Assembly (NCBI GenBank): GCA_036676355.1
Contig: JAKFDA010000095.1
Location: 1-63,495 of the forward strand
Reading direction: 5' to 3'
Source: ZC4RG42 sp036676355
GTDB lineage: Bacteria > Pseudomonadota > Gammaproteobacteria > Burkholderiales > SG8-39
Length of the DNA stretch: 63,495 bases
The position numbers and the translations under genes are program-made. The notes under the pieces were generated by a model, which was given only the letters and a program-made list of their open reading frames with translations, was not told the origin of the DNA and did not search any database. This document shows positions 27,170 to 36,034 of this stretch, piece by piece. Numbering within the stretch: position 1 is the first letter of the stretch; every line of letters starts with the position of its first letter.

Positions 27170-28396
27170 ATGCCGATTCAGAATGCGCGCCACTTTCTTC
27201 AGATTCCGGGACCGACCAATGTGCCGGACCGCGTGTTGCGGGCGATGGATCGACCGACCATCGATCATCGGAGTCAGGAATTCGGACGCCTCGGGCTGGA
27301 GTGCCTGGAGGGAATCAAGGAAGTGCTGCAGACGCGCGCGCATGCAGTGATCTATCCCGCGTCCGGCACCGGCGCCTGGGAAGCCGCGCTGGTGAATACC
27401 CTTTCGCCGGGCGATAAGGTACTGATGTTCGAGACGGGCCACTTCGCCACGATGTGGCAGCGTATGGCCCGGCAATTGGGACTGGACGCGGAATTCGAGC
27501 CGGGCGACTGGCGTCATGGCGTCGATCCCGCGCACGTCGAAGCGCGGCTGGCGGCGGATACGCAGCACAGCATCAAGGCCGTCGCCGTGGTGCAGAACGA
27601 AACCTCAACCGGCGTGACCAGCCGCATTCCGCTCATTCGTCAGGCCATCGATCGTGCCAAACATCCGGCGCTGTTCATGGTCGATACGATTTCTTCGCTC
27701 GCATCGATCGACTACCGGCAGGACGAGTGGGGCGTCGATGTCACCGTGGCCGGTTCGCAAAAGGGCCTGATGCTGCCGCCGGGCCTGAGCTTCAACGGCT
27801 TCAGCGAAAAAGCGCTTGCGGCGTCCAAGAACGCCAGGCTGCCGAGATCCTATTGGAGCTGGGCCGACATGCTCGGTCCCAACGCGAACGGTTTCTTCCC
27901 CTTCACACCGGCGACCAATATTCTGTTCGGCATGCGCGAATCGCTGGCCATGTTGCGCGAAGAGGGGCTCGCCAATGTGTTCAAGCGACACGATCGTTTC
28001 GCCGAAGCAACGCGTCGCGCCGTGCGCGCCTGGGGACTGGAGGTGCTCTGCCGGGAGCCGGGCGAATACAGCAGTTCGCTCACCGCCGCGGTCATGCCCG
28101 AAGGCCACAGCGAAACCGAATTGCGCCAGATCATTCACGAGCACTTCAACATGTCGCTCGGCGCCGGCCTAGGCAAGCTGAAGGGCAAGGTTTTCCGCAT
28201 CGGCCATCTCGGCGATTTCAACGATTTGATGCTGTGCGGCACGCTCTGCGGCATCGAAATGGGGATGACGCTGGCCGGCGTACCGCACAAGAAGGGCGGC
28301 GTGGACGCCGCGATGGAATACCTCGCCAACTCGAACGGGTCGCAACTGCGCCCCGGCGACGCGGCGGAGCGCATGGCGGACGTCGAGTCCGAGTAA
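27170..28396 (+). CDS. Class V aminotransferase, serine-glyoxylate type
   Basis: 408 residues from the ATG at 27170 (MPIQNARHFLQIPGPTNVPDR), the usual family start; ATG 27164 and TTG 27152 are alternatives. The PLP lysine lies in VTVAGSQKGLMLPPGLSF, preceded by the aspartate in LFMVDTISSLAS. YPASGTGAWEAALVNTL and the C-terminal GHLGDFNDLMLCGTLCGIEMGM match serine--glyoxylate and alanine--glyoxylate aminotransferases. It would interconvert glyoxylate with glycine using serine or alanine as donor. Beside a hydroxyacid dehydrogenase and a TRAP importer it may process glyoxylate or hydroxypyruvate formed in the pathway. Confidence 0.88.
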   Translation: MPIQNARHFLQIPGPTNVPDRVLRAMDRPTIDHRSQEFGRLGLECLEGIKEVLQTRAHAVIYPASGTGAWEAALVNTLSPGDKVLMFETGHFATMWQRMARQLGLDAEFEPGDWRHGVDPAHVEARLAADTQHSIKAVAVVQNETSTGVTSRIPLIRQAIDRAKHPALFMVDTISSLASIDYRQDEWGVDVTVAGSQKGLMLPPGLSFNGFSEKALAASKNARLPRSYWSWADMLGPNANGFFPFTPATNILFGMRESLAMLREEGLANVFKRHDRFAEATRRAVRAWGLEVLCREPGEYSSSLTAAVMPEGHSETELRQIIHEHFNMSLGAGLGKLKGKVFRIGHLGDFNDLMLCGTLCGIEMGMTLAGVPHKKGGVDAAMEYLANSNGSQLRPGDAAERMADVESE

Positions 28397-28512
28397 TTGC
28401 ACCAACGCCGCGTGCGGCCGCAGGTCGCCGCGACCGATTCATCTACTGCAGCACGAGAGCACATGGAAGCGTAATACCCGCCCAACACTAATTACCGCAC
28501 AGGAGGCCTACG

Positions 28513-29511
28513 ATGAATGCGCTTACTTACAAAGCGTTCGCAGTTGCAGTGCTGCTGACTGGTTTAGGAACGTTCGCACCGGCCGTCGTACATGCTCAGA
28601 CGGAATTGAAGTTCGGTCACGTCGGTTCTCCGGGGTCGCTCTTTGCGTTGTCGTCGGAAGAGTTTGCCAAACGTGCAAACGCCAAGCTCGGCGACAAATA
28701 CAAAGTGGTCGTGTTCGGCTCGAGCCAGCTTGGCGGCGATAGTGAAATGCTGCAGAAGATCAAGGTAGGCACGCTCGACTTCGCACTGCCTTCGACCGTC
28801 ATGTCCTCCGTCGTTCCGGGGTTTGGCCTGTTCGAAATGCCCTATCTCGTGAAAGATCGCGAGCATATGAAGCGCATCGAAAAAGAAGTGGTGTGGCCAA
28901 CCCTCGCGCCGCTGGCGGAGAAGCAGGGTTACAAGATTCTTGCCGTGTGGGAAAACGGCTTCCGCCAGATCACCAATAACAAGCATGCCATCAATACGCC
29001 CAACGATTTGAAGGGCATCAAGTTGCGCGTCCCCAAAGGCAAATGGCGCGTGAAGATGTTCCAGCTTTACGGCGCGAATCCCTCGGCGATGGGATTATCC
29101 GAAGTGTTCGCCGCGCTGCAGACCGGCACCATGGACGGTCAGGAAAACCCGCTCACGCAGATCTACACGTCGAAGTTCCAGGAAGTGCAGAAATTCCTGT
29201 CGCTGACCGATCACGTTTACACGCCGGCCTATCCGGTCGTCTCGGTGCAAAAGTTCAAAGCGCTGCCGCCCGATGTGCAGAAGATCCTGGAAGAGACAGC
29301 GAAGGAAGTGCAGCCCTTCGTGTACGAGCAGGCCGCGAAAATGGATAAGGAATTGCTGGGCAAATTCAAGGAAGCGGGCCTGCAGGTCAATCAGGCGGAC
29401 AAGAAAGCCTTCGTCGATGCGAGCAAGCCGATCTACGACGAATTCGCCGAGGAAGTGCCGGGCGGCAAGGAGATGATCGAGACGTCGTTGCGCGCAGCAT
29501 CGGCCAAATAA
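28513..29511 (+). CDS. dctP: TRAP transporter substrate-binding protein
   Basis: 332 residues. A cleavable signal peptide ends at about AVVHA-QTE. The mature protein is a DctP/SBP: LKFGHVGSPGSLFALSSEEFAKRAN, FGSSQLGGDSEMLQKIKVGTLDF, LRVPKGKWRVKMFQLYGANPSAMGLSEVFAALQTGTMDGQENPL. The arginine in KLRVP is the residue that usually binds the substrate carboxylate, so an organic acid is the likely ligand. AGGAGG precedes the start. It leads the DctPQM set. Confidence 0.93.
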   Translation: MNALTYKAFAVAVLLTGLGTFAPAVVHAQTELKFGHVGSPGSLFALSSEEFAKRANAKLGDKYKVVVFGSSQLGGDSEMLQKIKVGTLDFALPSTVMSSVVPGFGLFEMPYLVKDREHMKRIEKEVVWPTLAPLAEKQGYKILAVWENGFRQITNNKHAINTPNDLKGIKLRVPKGKWRVKMFQLYGANPSAMGLSEVFAALQTGTMDGQENPLTQIYTSKFQEVQKFLSLTDHVYTPAYPVVSVQKFKALPPDVQKILEETAKEVQPFVYEQAAKMDKELLGKFKEAGLQVNQADKKAFVDASKPIYDEFAEEVPGGKEMIETSLRAASAK

Positions 29512-29561
29512 CCGGTAGGCCCGCGCGAGCGGGCCATCGGACCGACCTTTGAGGAGAGGCG

Positions 29562-30083
29562 ATGTCCCTGGTTGCACTGCGTGGTTTATTCGAGCGAATC
29601 ATCACGTTGATCGTCATCGTGCTGATGATCATCCTGGCCGTCGAAGTCACGATCGGCGTCATCTTTCGCACCATCAACCAGCCGCTCGCCTGGTATGACG
29701 AAGTGGCCGCGGTGCTGCTCGCGTGGCTGACGTATTACGGAGCCGTGCTGGCTGCGCTGAAGCGCGCACATATCGCCTTTCCGGGCATCGTGAACGCGTT
29801 GCCACCCATTTGGCGTGTGCCGATAACGCTGTTCACCGAAGCCTGCGTCATCGGTTTCTTCGCGCTGATGACCTGGTACGGCTGGGTGGTGCTCGGCGTG
29901 CTCGGTAGCGAAACACTGGTCACGGTCGATATCCCGGTCAAGGTCACGCAGTCGGTGATCCCGGTCGGTGGCATGCTCTTCATCATCGCCGAGTTGCTGT
30001 GCCTGCCGGACATTCTGCGCAGTGCGCGTCGCACCGACAATGCTGTGCTCGCCATGGATGTAGCGAACGAGGTGTCGCACTGA
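29562..30083 (+). CDS. dctQ: TRAP transporter small membrane subunit
   Basis: 173 residues with four predicted membrane helices (about 13-33, 47-67, 85-108 with WRVPITLFTEACVIGFFALM, and 131-150). LAWYDEVAAVLLAWLTYYGA is the typical DctQ helix 2 region. DctQ joins the binding protein and DctM in the inner membrane. GAGGAGAGG precedes the ATG, and the stop overlaps the start of the next gene by one base. Confidence 0.93.
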   Translation: MSLVALRGLFERIITLIVIVLMIILAVEVTIGVIFRTINQPLAWYDEVAAVLLAWLTYYGAVLAALKRAHIAFPGIVNALPPIWRVPITLFTEACVIGFFALMTWYGWVVLGVLGSETLVTVDIPVKVTQSVIPVGGMLFIIAELLCLPDILRSARRTDNAVLAMDVANEVSH

Positions 30084-31366
30084 TGGGTCAGATCATTCTT
30101 CTCTTCGCCATTGTCGGCCTGGTGCTGATCAACATGCCGATTGCGATTGCGCTCGGTGTGGCCGGTGCGGCCGCCATGGTATTGACCGGCGGCATGGATG
30201 CCCTGCTCAACCTGCCGCTGGTCATGTACAACGGCTCGACCAACTTTCCGCTGATCGCGATTCCGCTGTTCATTCTTGCCGGCGCGATCATGAATGCGAC
30301 CGGCATATCGCAACGGCTGATTGCGCTGGCTTCGGCATTGCTCGGTTTCATTCGCGGCGCGTTGTCGATGGTGTCCATCGGCGCATCGTTGTTCTTCGCG
30401 GAGATCTCCGGCTCGGCCGTCGCGGATGTGGCCGCGCTCGGCTCGATCCTGATTCCGGGTATGCAGGAGAAAGGCTATCCGAAGGAAATGGCGGCGGCGG
30501 TCATGTCGGCCTCGGCGACGCTGGCGATCATCATTCCGCCTTCGATCCCGATGATCATTTACGCGGCAATGGCCGACACCTCGGTGGTAAAGCTGTTTGT
30601 CGCCGGCATCGTGCCTGGCGTGGTCGGCGGTCTGGGCTTGATGGTAGTGGCCTACTGGCTGGCGCTGCGCTACAACCTGCCGATCGAGCAGGCGTTCCAG
30701 CTCAAGCGCGTCGGCACGGCGTTCAAGGGCGCGGCCTGGGCGCTGCTGCTGCCGCTGATCATTCTCGGCGGCATTTTCGGCGGCGTGGTGACGGCGACCG
30801 AAGGCGCGGCGCTCGCGGTGGTTGCCGCGCTGTTCATCGGGCTGGTGATCTATCGCGATCTCGATTGGCCGCACCTCAAGGCGGCCATTATCGAAGGCGG
30901 TGTGCAGACCGCGGTGGTGATGCTGCTGGTTGCCGGCTCCGCGCTGCTCGGCACCTATCTGACCGAAATGCAGACGCCGCAGAATCTCGCGGCGGCGGTC
31001 TCCGAACTCACGCAGAACAAGTATTTCGTTCTGGCGCTGCTCAACGTGCTGTTCCTGCTGCTCGGCATGTTCCTGCATTCGGCCGCGGCCATCATTCTCG
31101 TCGTGCCGGTCGTCATGCCCTTGGTTCATGCGGTGGGCATCGATCCGGTGCACTTCGGGGTTATCGTTACGCTCAATCTCGGCATTGGCCAGCAGACACC
31201 GCCGGTGGCCAGCGTGTTGACGGTGGCGTGCTCGATCGCCAAGGCCGACATCTGGGAAGTCACCAAGGTCAACGCGTATTTCATCGCGGTATTGCTCGCC
31301 GTGCTGCTTTTCGTGACCTATGTGCCGGCCGTCTCGCTGGGATTGGTCGATCTGTTCTATGAATGA
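30083..31366 (+). CDS. dctM: TRAP transporter large membrane subunit
   Basis: 427 residues from the ATG at 30083, which overlaps the dctQ stop (TGATG). A dozen hydrophobic helices with the DctM signatures PLFILAGAIMNATGISQRLIAL, FFAEISGSAVADVAALGSILIPGMQEKGYP and SATLAIIIPPSIPMIIYA, plus a symmetric second half ending NLGIGQQTPPVASVLTVACSIA. It forms the sodium-coupled permease that moves the acid delivered by DctP into the cell. Confidence 0.95.
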   Translation: MGQIILLFAIVGLVLINMPIAIALGVAGAAAMVLTGGMDALLNLPLVMYNGSTNFPLIAIPLFILAGAIMNATGISQRLIALASALLGFIRGALSMVSIGASLFFAEISGSAVADVAALGSILIPGMQEKGYPKEMAAAVMSASATLAIIIPPSIPMIIYAAMADTSVVKLFVAGIVPGVVGGLGLMVVAYWLALRYNLPIEQAFQLKRVGTAFKGAAWALLLPLIILGGIFGGVVTATEGAALAVVAALFIGLVIYRDLDWPHLKAAIIEGGVQTAVVMLLVAGSALLGTYLTEMQTPQNLAAAVSELTQNKYFVLALLNVLFLLLGMFLHSAAAIILVVPVVMPLVHAVGIDPVHFGVIVTLNLGIGQQTPPVASVLTVACSIAKADIWEVTKVNAYFIAVLLAVLLFVTYVPAVSLGLVDLFYE

Positions 31367-31407
31367 CGGCGCGACGGCGACATCCGTTGCGTCGAGCAAG
31401 GAGTGCC

Positions 31408-32187
31408 ATGTCGGAATTGATATTGGTGGAGCGCGACGGCGATATCGCGACCGTCGTGCTTCATCGTCCGGAAAAGCTCAATGCGCTCACCAAGCCGATG
31501 TGGCGACACCTCGGAGATGCAATCGAGGAACTGTCCGCCGATGACGACCTGCGCTGTATAGTCATTCGCGGCGCCGGCGATAAATCGTTCGCGCCGGGAA
31601 ACGATATCGCCGAATTCGCCACCGAGCGCTCGAATGTCGAACAGGCGCGCGCCTATGGCGTCATTCATCACCGCGCGCTACACGCGCTGTACGCGTGCCG
31701 TCATCCCATCGTCGCGCTGATCAAGGGCATCTGCGTCGGCGGCGGCCTGGAGATCGCGTCGCTGTGCGATCTGCGCATCTGCGGCGCATCCAGCCGCTTC
31801 GGCATTCCGATCAACCGGCTCGGCCTGGTCGCCGGACCGACCGAGATGCAGGGTCTCTACGCGCTGGTCGGCAAAGCCGTGACACTGGAAATCCTGCTCG
31901 AAGGGCGCGTGTTCGGCGCCGCCGAAGCGAAGGACAAGGGGCTGGTGACGCGCGTCGTCGCCGATGACGAAGTGGAACAGGAAGCCTACGCAGCCGCGCG
32001 GCGCATCGCGGACGGCGCACCGCTGGTTGCGCGCTGGCACAAGAAGTTCATGCGTCTGCTGGAAGAAAACCGGCCGCTCACGCCGGCGGAACTGGACGAA
32101 ACCTACGCCTGCTACGGCAGCGAGGATTTCAACATCGGCTACAGGGCGTTCCTGGCCAAGACCGCACCGAAATTCCGGGGGCGCTGA
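31408..32187 (+). CDS. Enoyl-CoA hydratase/isomerase family protein
   Basis: 259 residues, crotonase fold. AIEELSADDDLRCIVIRGAG followed by FAPGNDIAEF is the first oxyanion-hole segment and GICVGGGLEIASLCDLRICGAS the second. The usual catalytic glutamates are not both obvious: the region after RFGIPINRLGLVAGPTEMQGLYALVG holds one glutamate, so hydratase versus isomerase or lyase chemistry cannot be set. GGAG precedes the ATG at 31408. The stop overlaps the CaiB start by one base, so the two act in the same CoA pathway downstream of the TRAP importer. Confidence 0.88.
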   Translation: MSELILVERDGDIATVVLHRPEKLNALTKPMWRHLGDAIEELSADDDLRCIVIRGAGDKSFAPGNDIAEFATERSNVEQARAYGVIHHRALHALYACRHPIVALIKGICVGGGLEIASLCDLRICGASSRFGIPINRLGLVAGPTEMQGLYALVGKAVTLEILLEGRVFGAAEAKDKGLVTRVVADDEVEQEAYAAARRIADGAPLVARWHKKFMRLLEENRPLTPAELDETYACYGSEDFNIGYRAFLAKTAPKFRGR

Positions 32188-33380
32188 TGGGACCGCTGCA
32201 TGGCGTTCGCGTAATCGAACTGGCGCACATCATGTCGGGCCCGACGTGCGGCATGCTGCTCGCCGACATGGGCGCAGACGTGATCAAGCTCGAGAAGGTG
32301 CCGGGCGGCGACGATTCGCGTCGCTTCGGTTTGCCGGACATCAACGGCGAGTCGAGCGCGTTTCTGATGATGAATCGCAACAAGCGCGGCGTCGCGATCG
32401 ACCTCAAGGCCGATGCCGGCAAGGAGGTGTTGCGGCGCCTGTTGAAGAACGCGGACGTCGTCACCGAAAACTATCGCACCGGCACGATGGAAAAACTCGG
32501 GCTCGGTTATGAAAGTCTGCGCGCGCTCAATCCGGCGCTGATCTACTGCGAGATCTCCGGTTATGGCCGCACCGGCCCCTATGCCGATAAGCCGGGCTTC
32601 GATCTGATCGCGCAGGGCGTCTCCGGTCTGATGAGCATTACCGGCGAAGTAGGCCAACCGCCGATCAAGTGCGGCAGTCCGGTCGCCGATATCAACGCCG
32701 GCATTCTCGCCGCGCTCGGCGTGCTTGCCGCATACATCAATCGACTCAAAACGGGGCAGGGACAAAAGGTCGATACCTCGCTGATGGAGGCGGGCATCAT
32801 GCAGACCTACTGGCATGCCGCTTCGTATCTGGCGAGCGGACAACTGGCGCCGCCGATGGGATCGGGCAACCTCACCAGCGCGCCCTATCAGGCCTTTCGC
32901 ACACGGGACGGCTGGATCAACATCGGCGCGGCGAATCAGGCCAACTACGAGCGCCTGCTGAAAGCGCTGGATGCGCAGGACTTGGCGGACGATCCGCGCT
33001 TTCGCACCAACGCGGATCGCATGGCGAACCGCGAGGCGCTGGTGGCGGCGCTGACCGAACGGTTGAGCAGGCAGGACACCGCGCACTGGCTCGACGTGCT
33101 CGATCGCGCCGGCCTGCCGGTCGGTCCCATATTGAACATTGCGCAAACGCTCGAGCATCCGCAGACCGTGGCTCGCGAAATGGTGGTCGAGACCGAGCAT
33201 GCCAAAGCCGGGCGCGTCAAAAGCCTCGGCCTGCCGATCAAGTTCTCCGATACGCCGGGCGCGGTCGTCCGTCCGGCGCCGCTATTGGGCGAGCACACCT
33301 ACGAGGTGTTGTTCGAGATCGGCTATACCAGCTTCGAGATCGACAAGCTGATCGAGGACGGCGTGGTCGTGACGGCCTGA
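32187..33380 (+). CDS. CaiB/BaiF-type CoA-transferase
   Basis: 397 residues, class III CoA-transferase. The N-terminus GVRVIELAHIMSGPTCGMLLADMGADVIKLEKVPGGDDSR and NRNKRGVAIDLKADAGKEVLRRLLKNADVVTENYRTGTMEKLG are typical; the catalytic aspartate lies in KVDTSLMEAG. These enzymes move CoA from one acyl group to another, often activating a dicarboxylate with succinyl-CoA. It is the last gene of the operon and is followed 27 bp later by a strong terminator. Likely role: activation of the imported acid. Confidence 0.92.
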   Translation: MGPLHGVRVIELAHIMSGPTCGMLLADMGADVIKLEKVPGGDDSRRFGLPDINGESSAFLMMNRNKRGVAIDLKADAGKEVLRRLLKNADVVTENYRTGTMEKLGLGYESLRALNPALIYCEISGYGRTGPYADKPGFDLIAQGVSGLMSITGEVGQPPIKCGSPVADINAGILAALGVLAAYINRLKTGQGQKVDTSLMEAGIMQTYWHAASYLASGQLAPPMGSGNLTSAPYQAFRTRDGWINIGAANQANYERLLKALDAQDLADDPRFRTNADRMANREALVAALTERLSRQDTAHWLDVLDRAGLPVGPILNIAQTLEHPQTVAREMVVETEHAKAGRVKSLGLPIKFSDTPGAVVRPAPLLGEHTYEVLFEIGYTSFEIDKLIEDGVVVTA

Positions 33381-33406
33381 TCGGCGCGAGAACCTTTCTC
33401 CCCTGG

Positions 33407-33438
33407 GGGGCGCGGGTCATGACGCGCCCTCTTTTTTT
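33407..33438 (+). terminator. Intrinsic terminator of the TRAP-CaiB operon
   Basis: GGGCGCG (33408-33414) pairs with CGCGCCC (33423-33429) across the loop GGTCATGA and is followed by TCTTTTTTT. It closes the operon that begins at the aminotransferase. Confidence 0.85.
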
Positions 33439-33489
33439 GCGCATGGCGCTTGCTGCGATTCGCGTTTTCCAATGTTGCAGGAGCGCGCC

Positions 33490-33969
33490 ATGAGCAGTGT
33501 CAAACCTATTCCGGACGGTTATCACAGCATCACGCCCTATCTGTGCATCAAGGATGCGGCGAAGGCGCTCGATTTCTACAAGGAGGCGTTTGGTGCGCAG
33601 GAGTTGTTTCGCATGGCGCAGCCGGACGGCAGGATCGGTCACGCCGAAATCCAGATCGGCGATTCGCGTCTGATGATCGCCGACGAATGTCCCGACATGG
33701 AGTTTCGTTCGCCGCAGAGTTACGGCGGCTCGCCCATCGGGATACATCTGTATGTCGAGGATGTCGATGCGACGGTGAACAAGGCGCTGGTTGCGGGCGC
33801 CAAACTGGTCAAGCAGGTGAGCGATCAGTTCTACGGAGATCGCAACGGCACCGTGGAAGATCCGTTCGGCCATCGCTGGTTCATTTCGACCCACGTCGAG
33901 GATGTGTCGCAGGAGGAAATCTGCATCAGGCTGGAGGCGCAGCGTGCCGCCGGAGGAACGAATGCTTGA
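33490..33969 (+). CDS. VOC-superfamily (PhnB-like glyoxalase) protein
   Basis: 159 residues from the ATG at 33490. A single vicinal-oxygen-chelate domain of the PhnB/YP_ type: GYHSITPYLCIKDAAKALDFYKEAFGA, then IGHAEIQIGDSRLMIAD, PIGIHLYVEDVDATVNKALVAGA and GDRNGTVEDPFGHRWFIST. A metal site can be formed by His, Glu residues of the two half-folds. PhnB-like proteins have no agreed substrate. The gene has its own position after a terminator and before a repeat region, so it seems monocistronic. Confidence 0.85.
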   Translation: MSSVKPIPDGYHSITPYLCIKDAAKALDFYKEAFGAQELFRMAQPDGRIGHAEIQIGDSRLMIADECPDMEFRSPQSYGGSPIGIHLYVEDVDATVNKALVAGAKLVKQVSDQFYGDRNGTVEDPFGHRWFISTHVEDVSQEEICIRLEAQRAAGGTNA

Positions 33970-33971
33970 CG

Positions 33972-34224
33972 AGCCGGATGAACGGAAGGCCGAGCATGCG
34001 CATGGCCGTTCATGGTTCGACTGCTCGCAAGCTCGCGCTCACCACGAACGGCAGGATCACCACAAACGGTTGGGGGGAGAAGTCCGCGTGAGTGTCGCTC
34101 CGCTCTTCCGTTCATCCCGAGCAAGTCGAAGGATGAGCGGAAGATCGATCTTCGCGCGTCCGTTAACGGTTCGATCGTTCGACAGGTTCACCATCACGCG
34201 AACGGTGGCGTCGCGGAAACCGCC
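33972..34224. repeat. Dispersed inverted-repeat region (CCGTTCATGGTTCGA type)
   Basis: The 250 bp between the VOC gene and purK hold no convincing gene but several related motifs: CCGTTCATGGTTCGACTGC and its near-inverse CTCACCACGAACGG, then TTCATCCCGAGCAAGTCGAAG, GTCCGTTAACGGTTCGATCG and GTTCGACAGGTTCACCA. Such GAACGG/TTCGACA units are a common dispersed non-coding repeat of proteobacterial intergenic DNA. Several degraded units appear to lie side by side here. Confidence 0.55.
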
Positions 34225-35376
34225 TCAGCCCTCGACCGCTTGCCGAGTGTCCTGAGTTTGCGGGAAGAGCGCTTCCTTCAGGCGCAGCGCCTGTGCCAGC
34301 GGCGCTTCGTTGCCGTCGCCCAGACAGGTGTAATGACCCATCTTGCGGCCGCGCCGTGCTTCGCGTTTGCCGTACAGATGCAGACGCGTATGGGGTGCTG
34401 CGAATACGAGCGCCCAGTCCGGTTCGCCGTCGCGCCAGATATCGCCCAGCAGATTCACCATGGCGGCGGGGCGCACCAGGCGCGTGTCGCCCAACGGCAC
34501 GTCGATCAGCACGTTGAGTTGCTGTTCGAACTGTGAAGTGGTGCAGGCGTCGAGCGTGTAATGACCGCTGTTGTGCGGTCGCGGCGCGATTTCATTGACC
34601 AACAGCGAACCGTCTTTGAGCAGGAACAGTTCGACGCAAAGCACGCCGACGTAATCGACATGTTCGACCAGTTGGCGGGCGAGCGACTGCGCGTGCGCAT
34701 CCAGTTCGGCGCCGATGCGCGCCGGAGCGAGCGAGGTGTCGAGAATGCCGTTGACGTGATGGTTTTCCGCGGTCGGGTAGGTCACGACTTTGCCGTGGCG
34801 ATCGCGCGCCACCACCACCGATAACTCTTTCGCCAGCGGCACCAGTTTTTCCAGCACGCACGGCCCGACGAAGGATTCGAACGCCTGCTGCAATTCTTCA
34901 GCATTCTTGATGCGCGCCTGCCCCTTGCCGTCGTAACCCCAGCGAATGCGCTTCAGGATGCCGGGAAAAAGATGTTCGCAACCTTGCAGATCTTCGACAC
35001 TGTCGATCAGCTTGTAAGGCGCGACCGCCAGGCCGGCTGCGGTCAGTGCGGCTTTTTCCTCGCCGCGGTTCTGGAAGGTTGCGACATGTTCGGCGCGCGG
35101 CGCGACAAAACATCGCGACGCGAGATAGCGCAATGCCTCGGCGGGCACGTTTTCGAATTCGGTCGTGACCGCGACACAGCGCTCGGCCAACCGTCGCCAG
35201 GCGGATTCGTCGTCGTATTCGGCCAGCACATGTTCGTCGGCGAAGGCGGAGGCGGGGCAGTTCGGATCGGGGTCGAGTATGGCGACGTGATAGCCGTGAT
35301 TCTGTGCTGCGGCGGCGAACATGCGACCCAGTTGTCCCCCGCCCAATACGCCGACCCAGGCACCAGGAGCAATCAT
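34225..35376 (-). CDS. purK: N5-carboxyaminoimidazole ribonucleotide synthase
   Basis: 383 residues, ATP-grasp enzyme that carboxylates AIR with bicarbonate and ATP in purine synthesis. VGVLGGGQLGRMFAAAAQNHGYHVAILDPD is the N-terminal nucleotide fold; CVAVTTEFENVPAEALRYL, KRIRWGYDGKGQARI and FLLKDGSLLVNEIAPRPHNSGHYT (in parts, the NEIAPRPHNSGH signature) identify PurK. Its start overlaps the purE stop by four bases (ATGA), so the two are translationally coupled and function in consecutive steps. Confidence 0.97.
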   Translation of the reverse strand: MIAPGAWVGVLGGGQLGRMFAAAAQNHGYHVAILDPDPNCPASAFADEHVLAEYDDESAWRRLAERCVAVTTEFENVPAEALRYLASRCFVAPRAEHVATFQNRGEEKAALTAAGLAVAPYKLIDSVEDLQGCEHLFPGILKRIRWGYDGKGQARIKNAEELQQAFESFVGPCVLEKLVPLAKELSVVVARDRHGKVVTYPTAENHHVNGILDTSLAPARIGAELDAHAQSLARQLVEHVDYVGVLCVELFLLKDGSLLVNEIAPRPHNSGHYTLDACTTSQFEQQLNVLIDVPLGDTRLVRPAAMVNLLGDIWRDGEPDWALVFAAPHTRLHLYGKREARRGRKMGHYTCLGDGNEAPLAQALRLKEALFPQTQDTRQAVEG

Positions 35377-35852
35377 GGCAACTCCGGCAGTTGGGTATCG
35401 AGCACAGCCTTGCTTTGCGCGGCGCGGAATGCATCGAGCTTCGGGCTGCCGAGCATTGCCGCGGCAAACAGCGCGGCGTTGGCTGCACCCGCGATGCCGA
35501 TGGCAAAGGTCGCCACCGGCACGCCTTTGGGCATCTGCACGATCGACAACAGTGAGTCGAGGCCCTGCATGTGTTTGGACTGCACCGGCACGCCGAGCAC
35601 CGGCACGGTGGTCAGCGAAGCGATCATGCCGGGCAGGTGCGCCGCGCCGCCGGCGCCCGCGATGATGCAGCGCAGGCCTTTGTCGGCCGCCGATTTGGAG
35701 AATTCGTAAAGCAGATCCGGGGTGCGATGCGCGGAGACGACGCGCGCGCTGTAGGGCACGTCGAGTTCACGCAGCATGGACGCGGCGTGCTGCATCACCT
35801 CCCAGTCGCTGGAGCTGCCCATCACGATGGCAACCTGCGGAGTTGTATTCAT
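35373..35852 (-). CDS. purE: N5-CAIR mutase
   Basis: 159 residues from MNTTPQVAIVMGSSSDWEVM; a longer reading to 35900 is unlikely. The N-terminal GSSSDW loop, VSAHRTPDLLYEF and AGAGGAAHLPGMIASLTTVPVLGVPV are the class I PurE signature. It moves the carboxylate of N5-CAIR to give CAIR. Operon with purK; no repressor site could be recognised upstream. Confidence 0.97.
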   Translation of the reverse strand: MNTTPQVAIVMGSSSDWEVMQHAASMLRELDVPYSARVVSAHRTPDLLYEFSKSAADKGLRCIIAGAGGAAHLPGMIASLTTVPVLGVPVQSKHMQGLDSLLSIVQMPKGVPVATFAIGIAGAANAALFAAAMLGSPKLDAFRAAQSKAVLDTQLPELP

Positions 35853-35994
35853 GGCTTGGACCTTGAGCTTGATCGAGCACGTTTGAAGCGGCCGGCTCAT
35901 GTCCAGAATGAGGGAGAGTCGGAACGCAAACGGCGAGCCGCAGCCCGCCGAAGGACGACATTATGACTGTGAAGGCCGGCGCTCGCCAGCCGCA

Positions 35995-36017
35995 CGGGCG
36001 GGCCGCCGGCCCGCCCG
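35995..36017. other. Strong hairpin downstream of nrdJ
   Basis: CGGGCGGGCC-GCC-GGCCCGCCCG forms a perfect 10-bp GC stem 18 bp after the nrdJ stop and upstream of the purE promoter region. There is no T-tract on either side, so it is more likely an mRNA end-stabilising or Rho-assisted element than an intrinsic terminator. Confidence 0.5.
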
Positions 36018-36034
36018 GTGGTTATCCGGCCGGT

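Noticed and set aside
29735..31399. A 554-residue reverse frame across dctQ and dctM
   Set aside because: Histidine/aspartate/arginine-rich shadow of two membrane genes that are clear on the plus strand.
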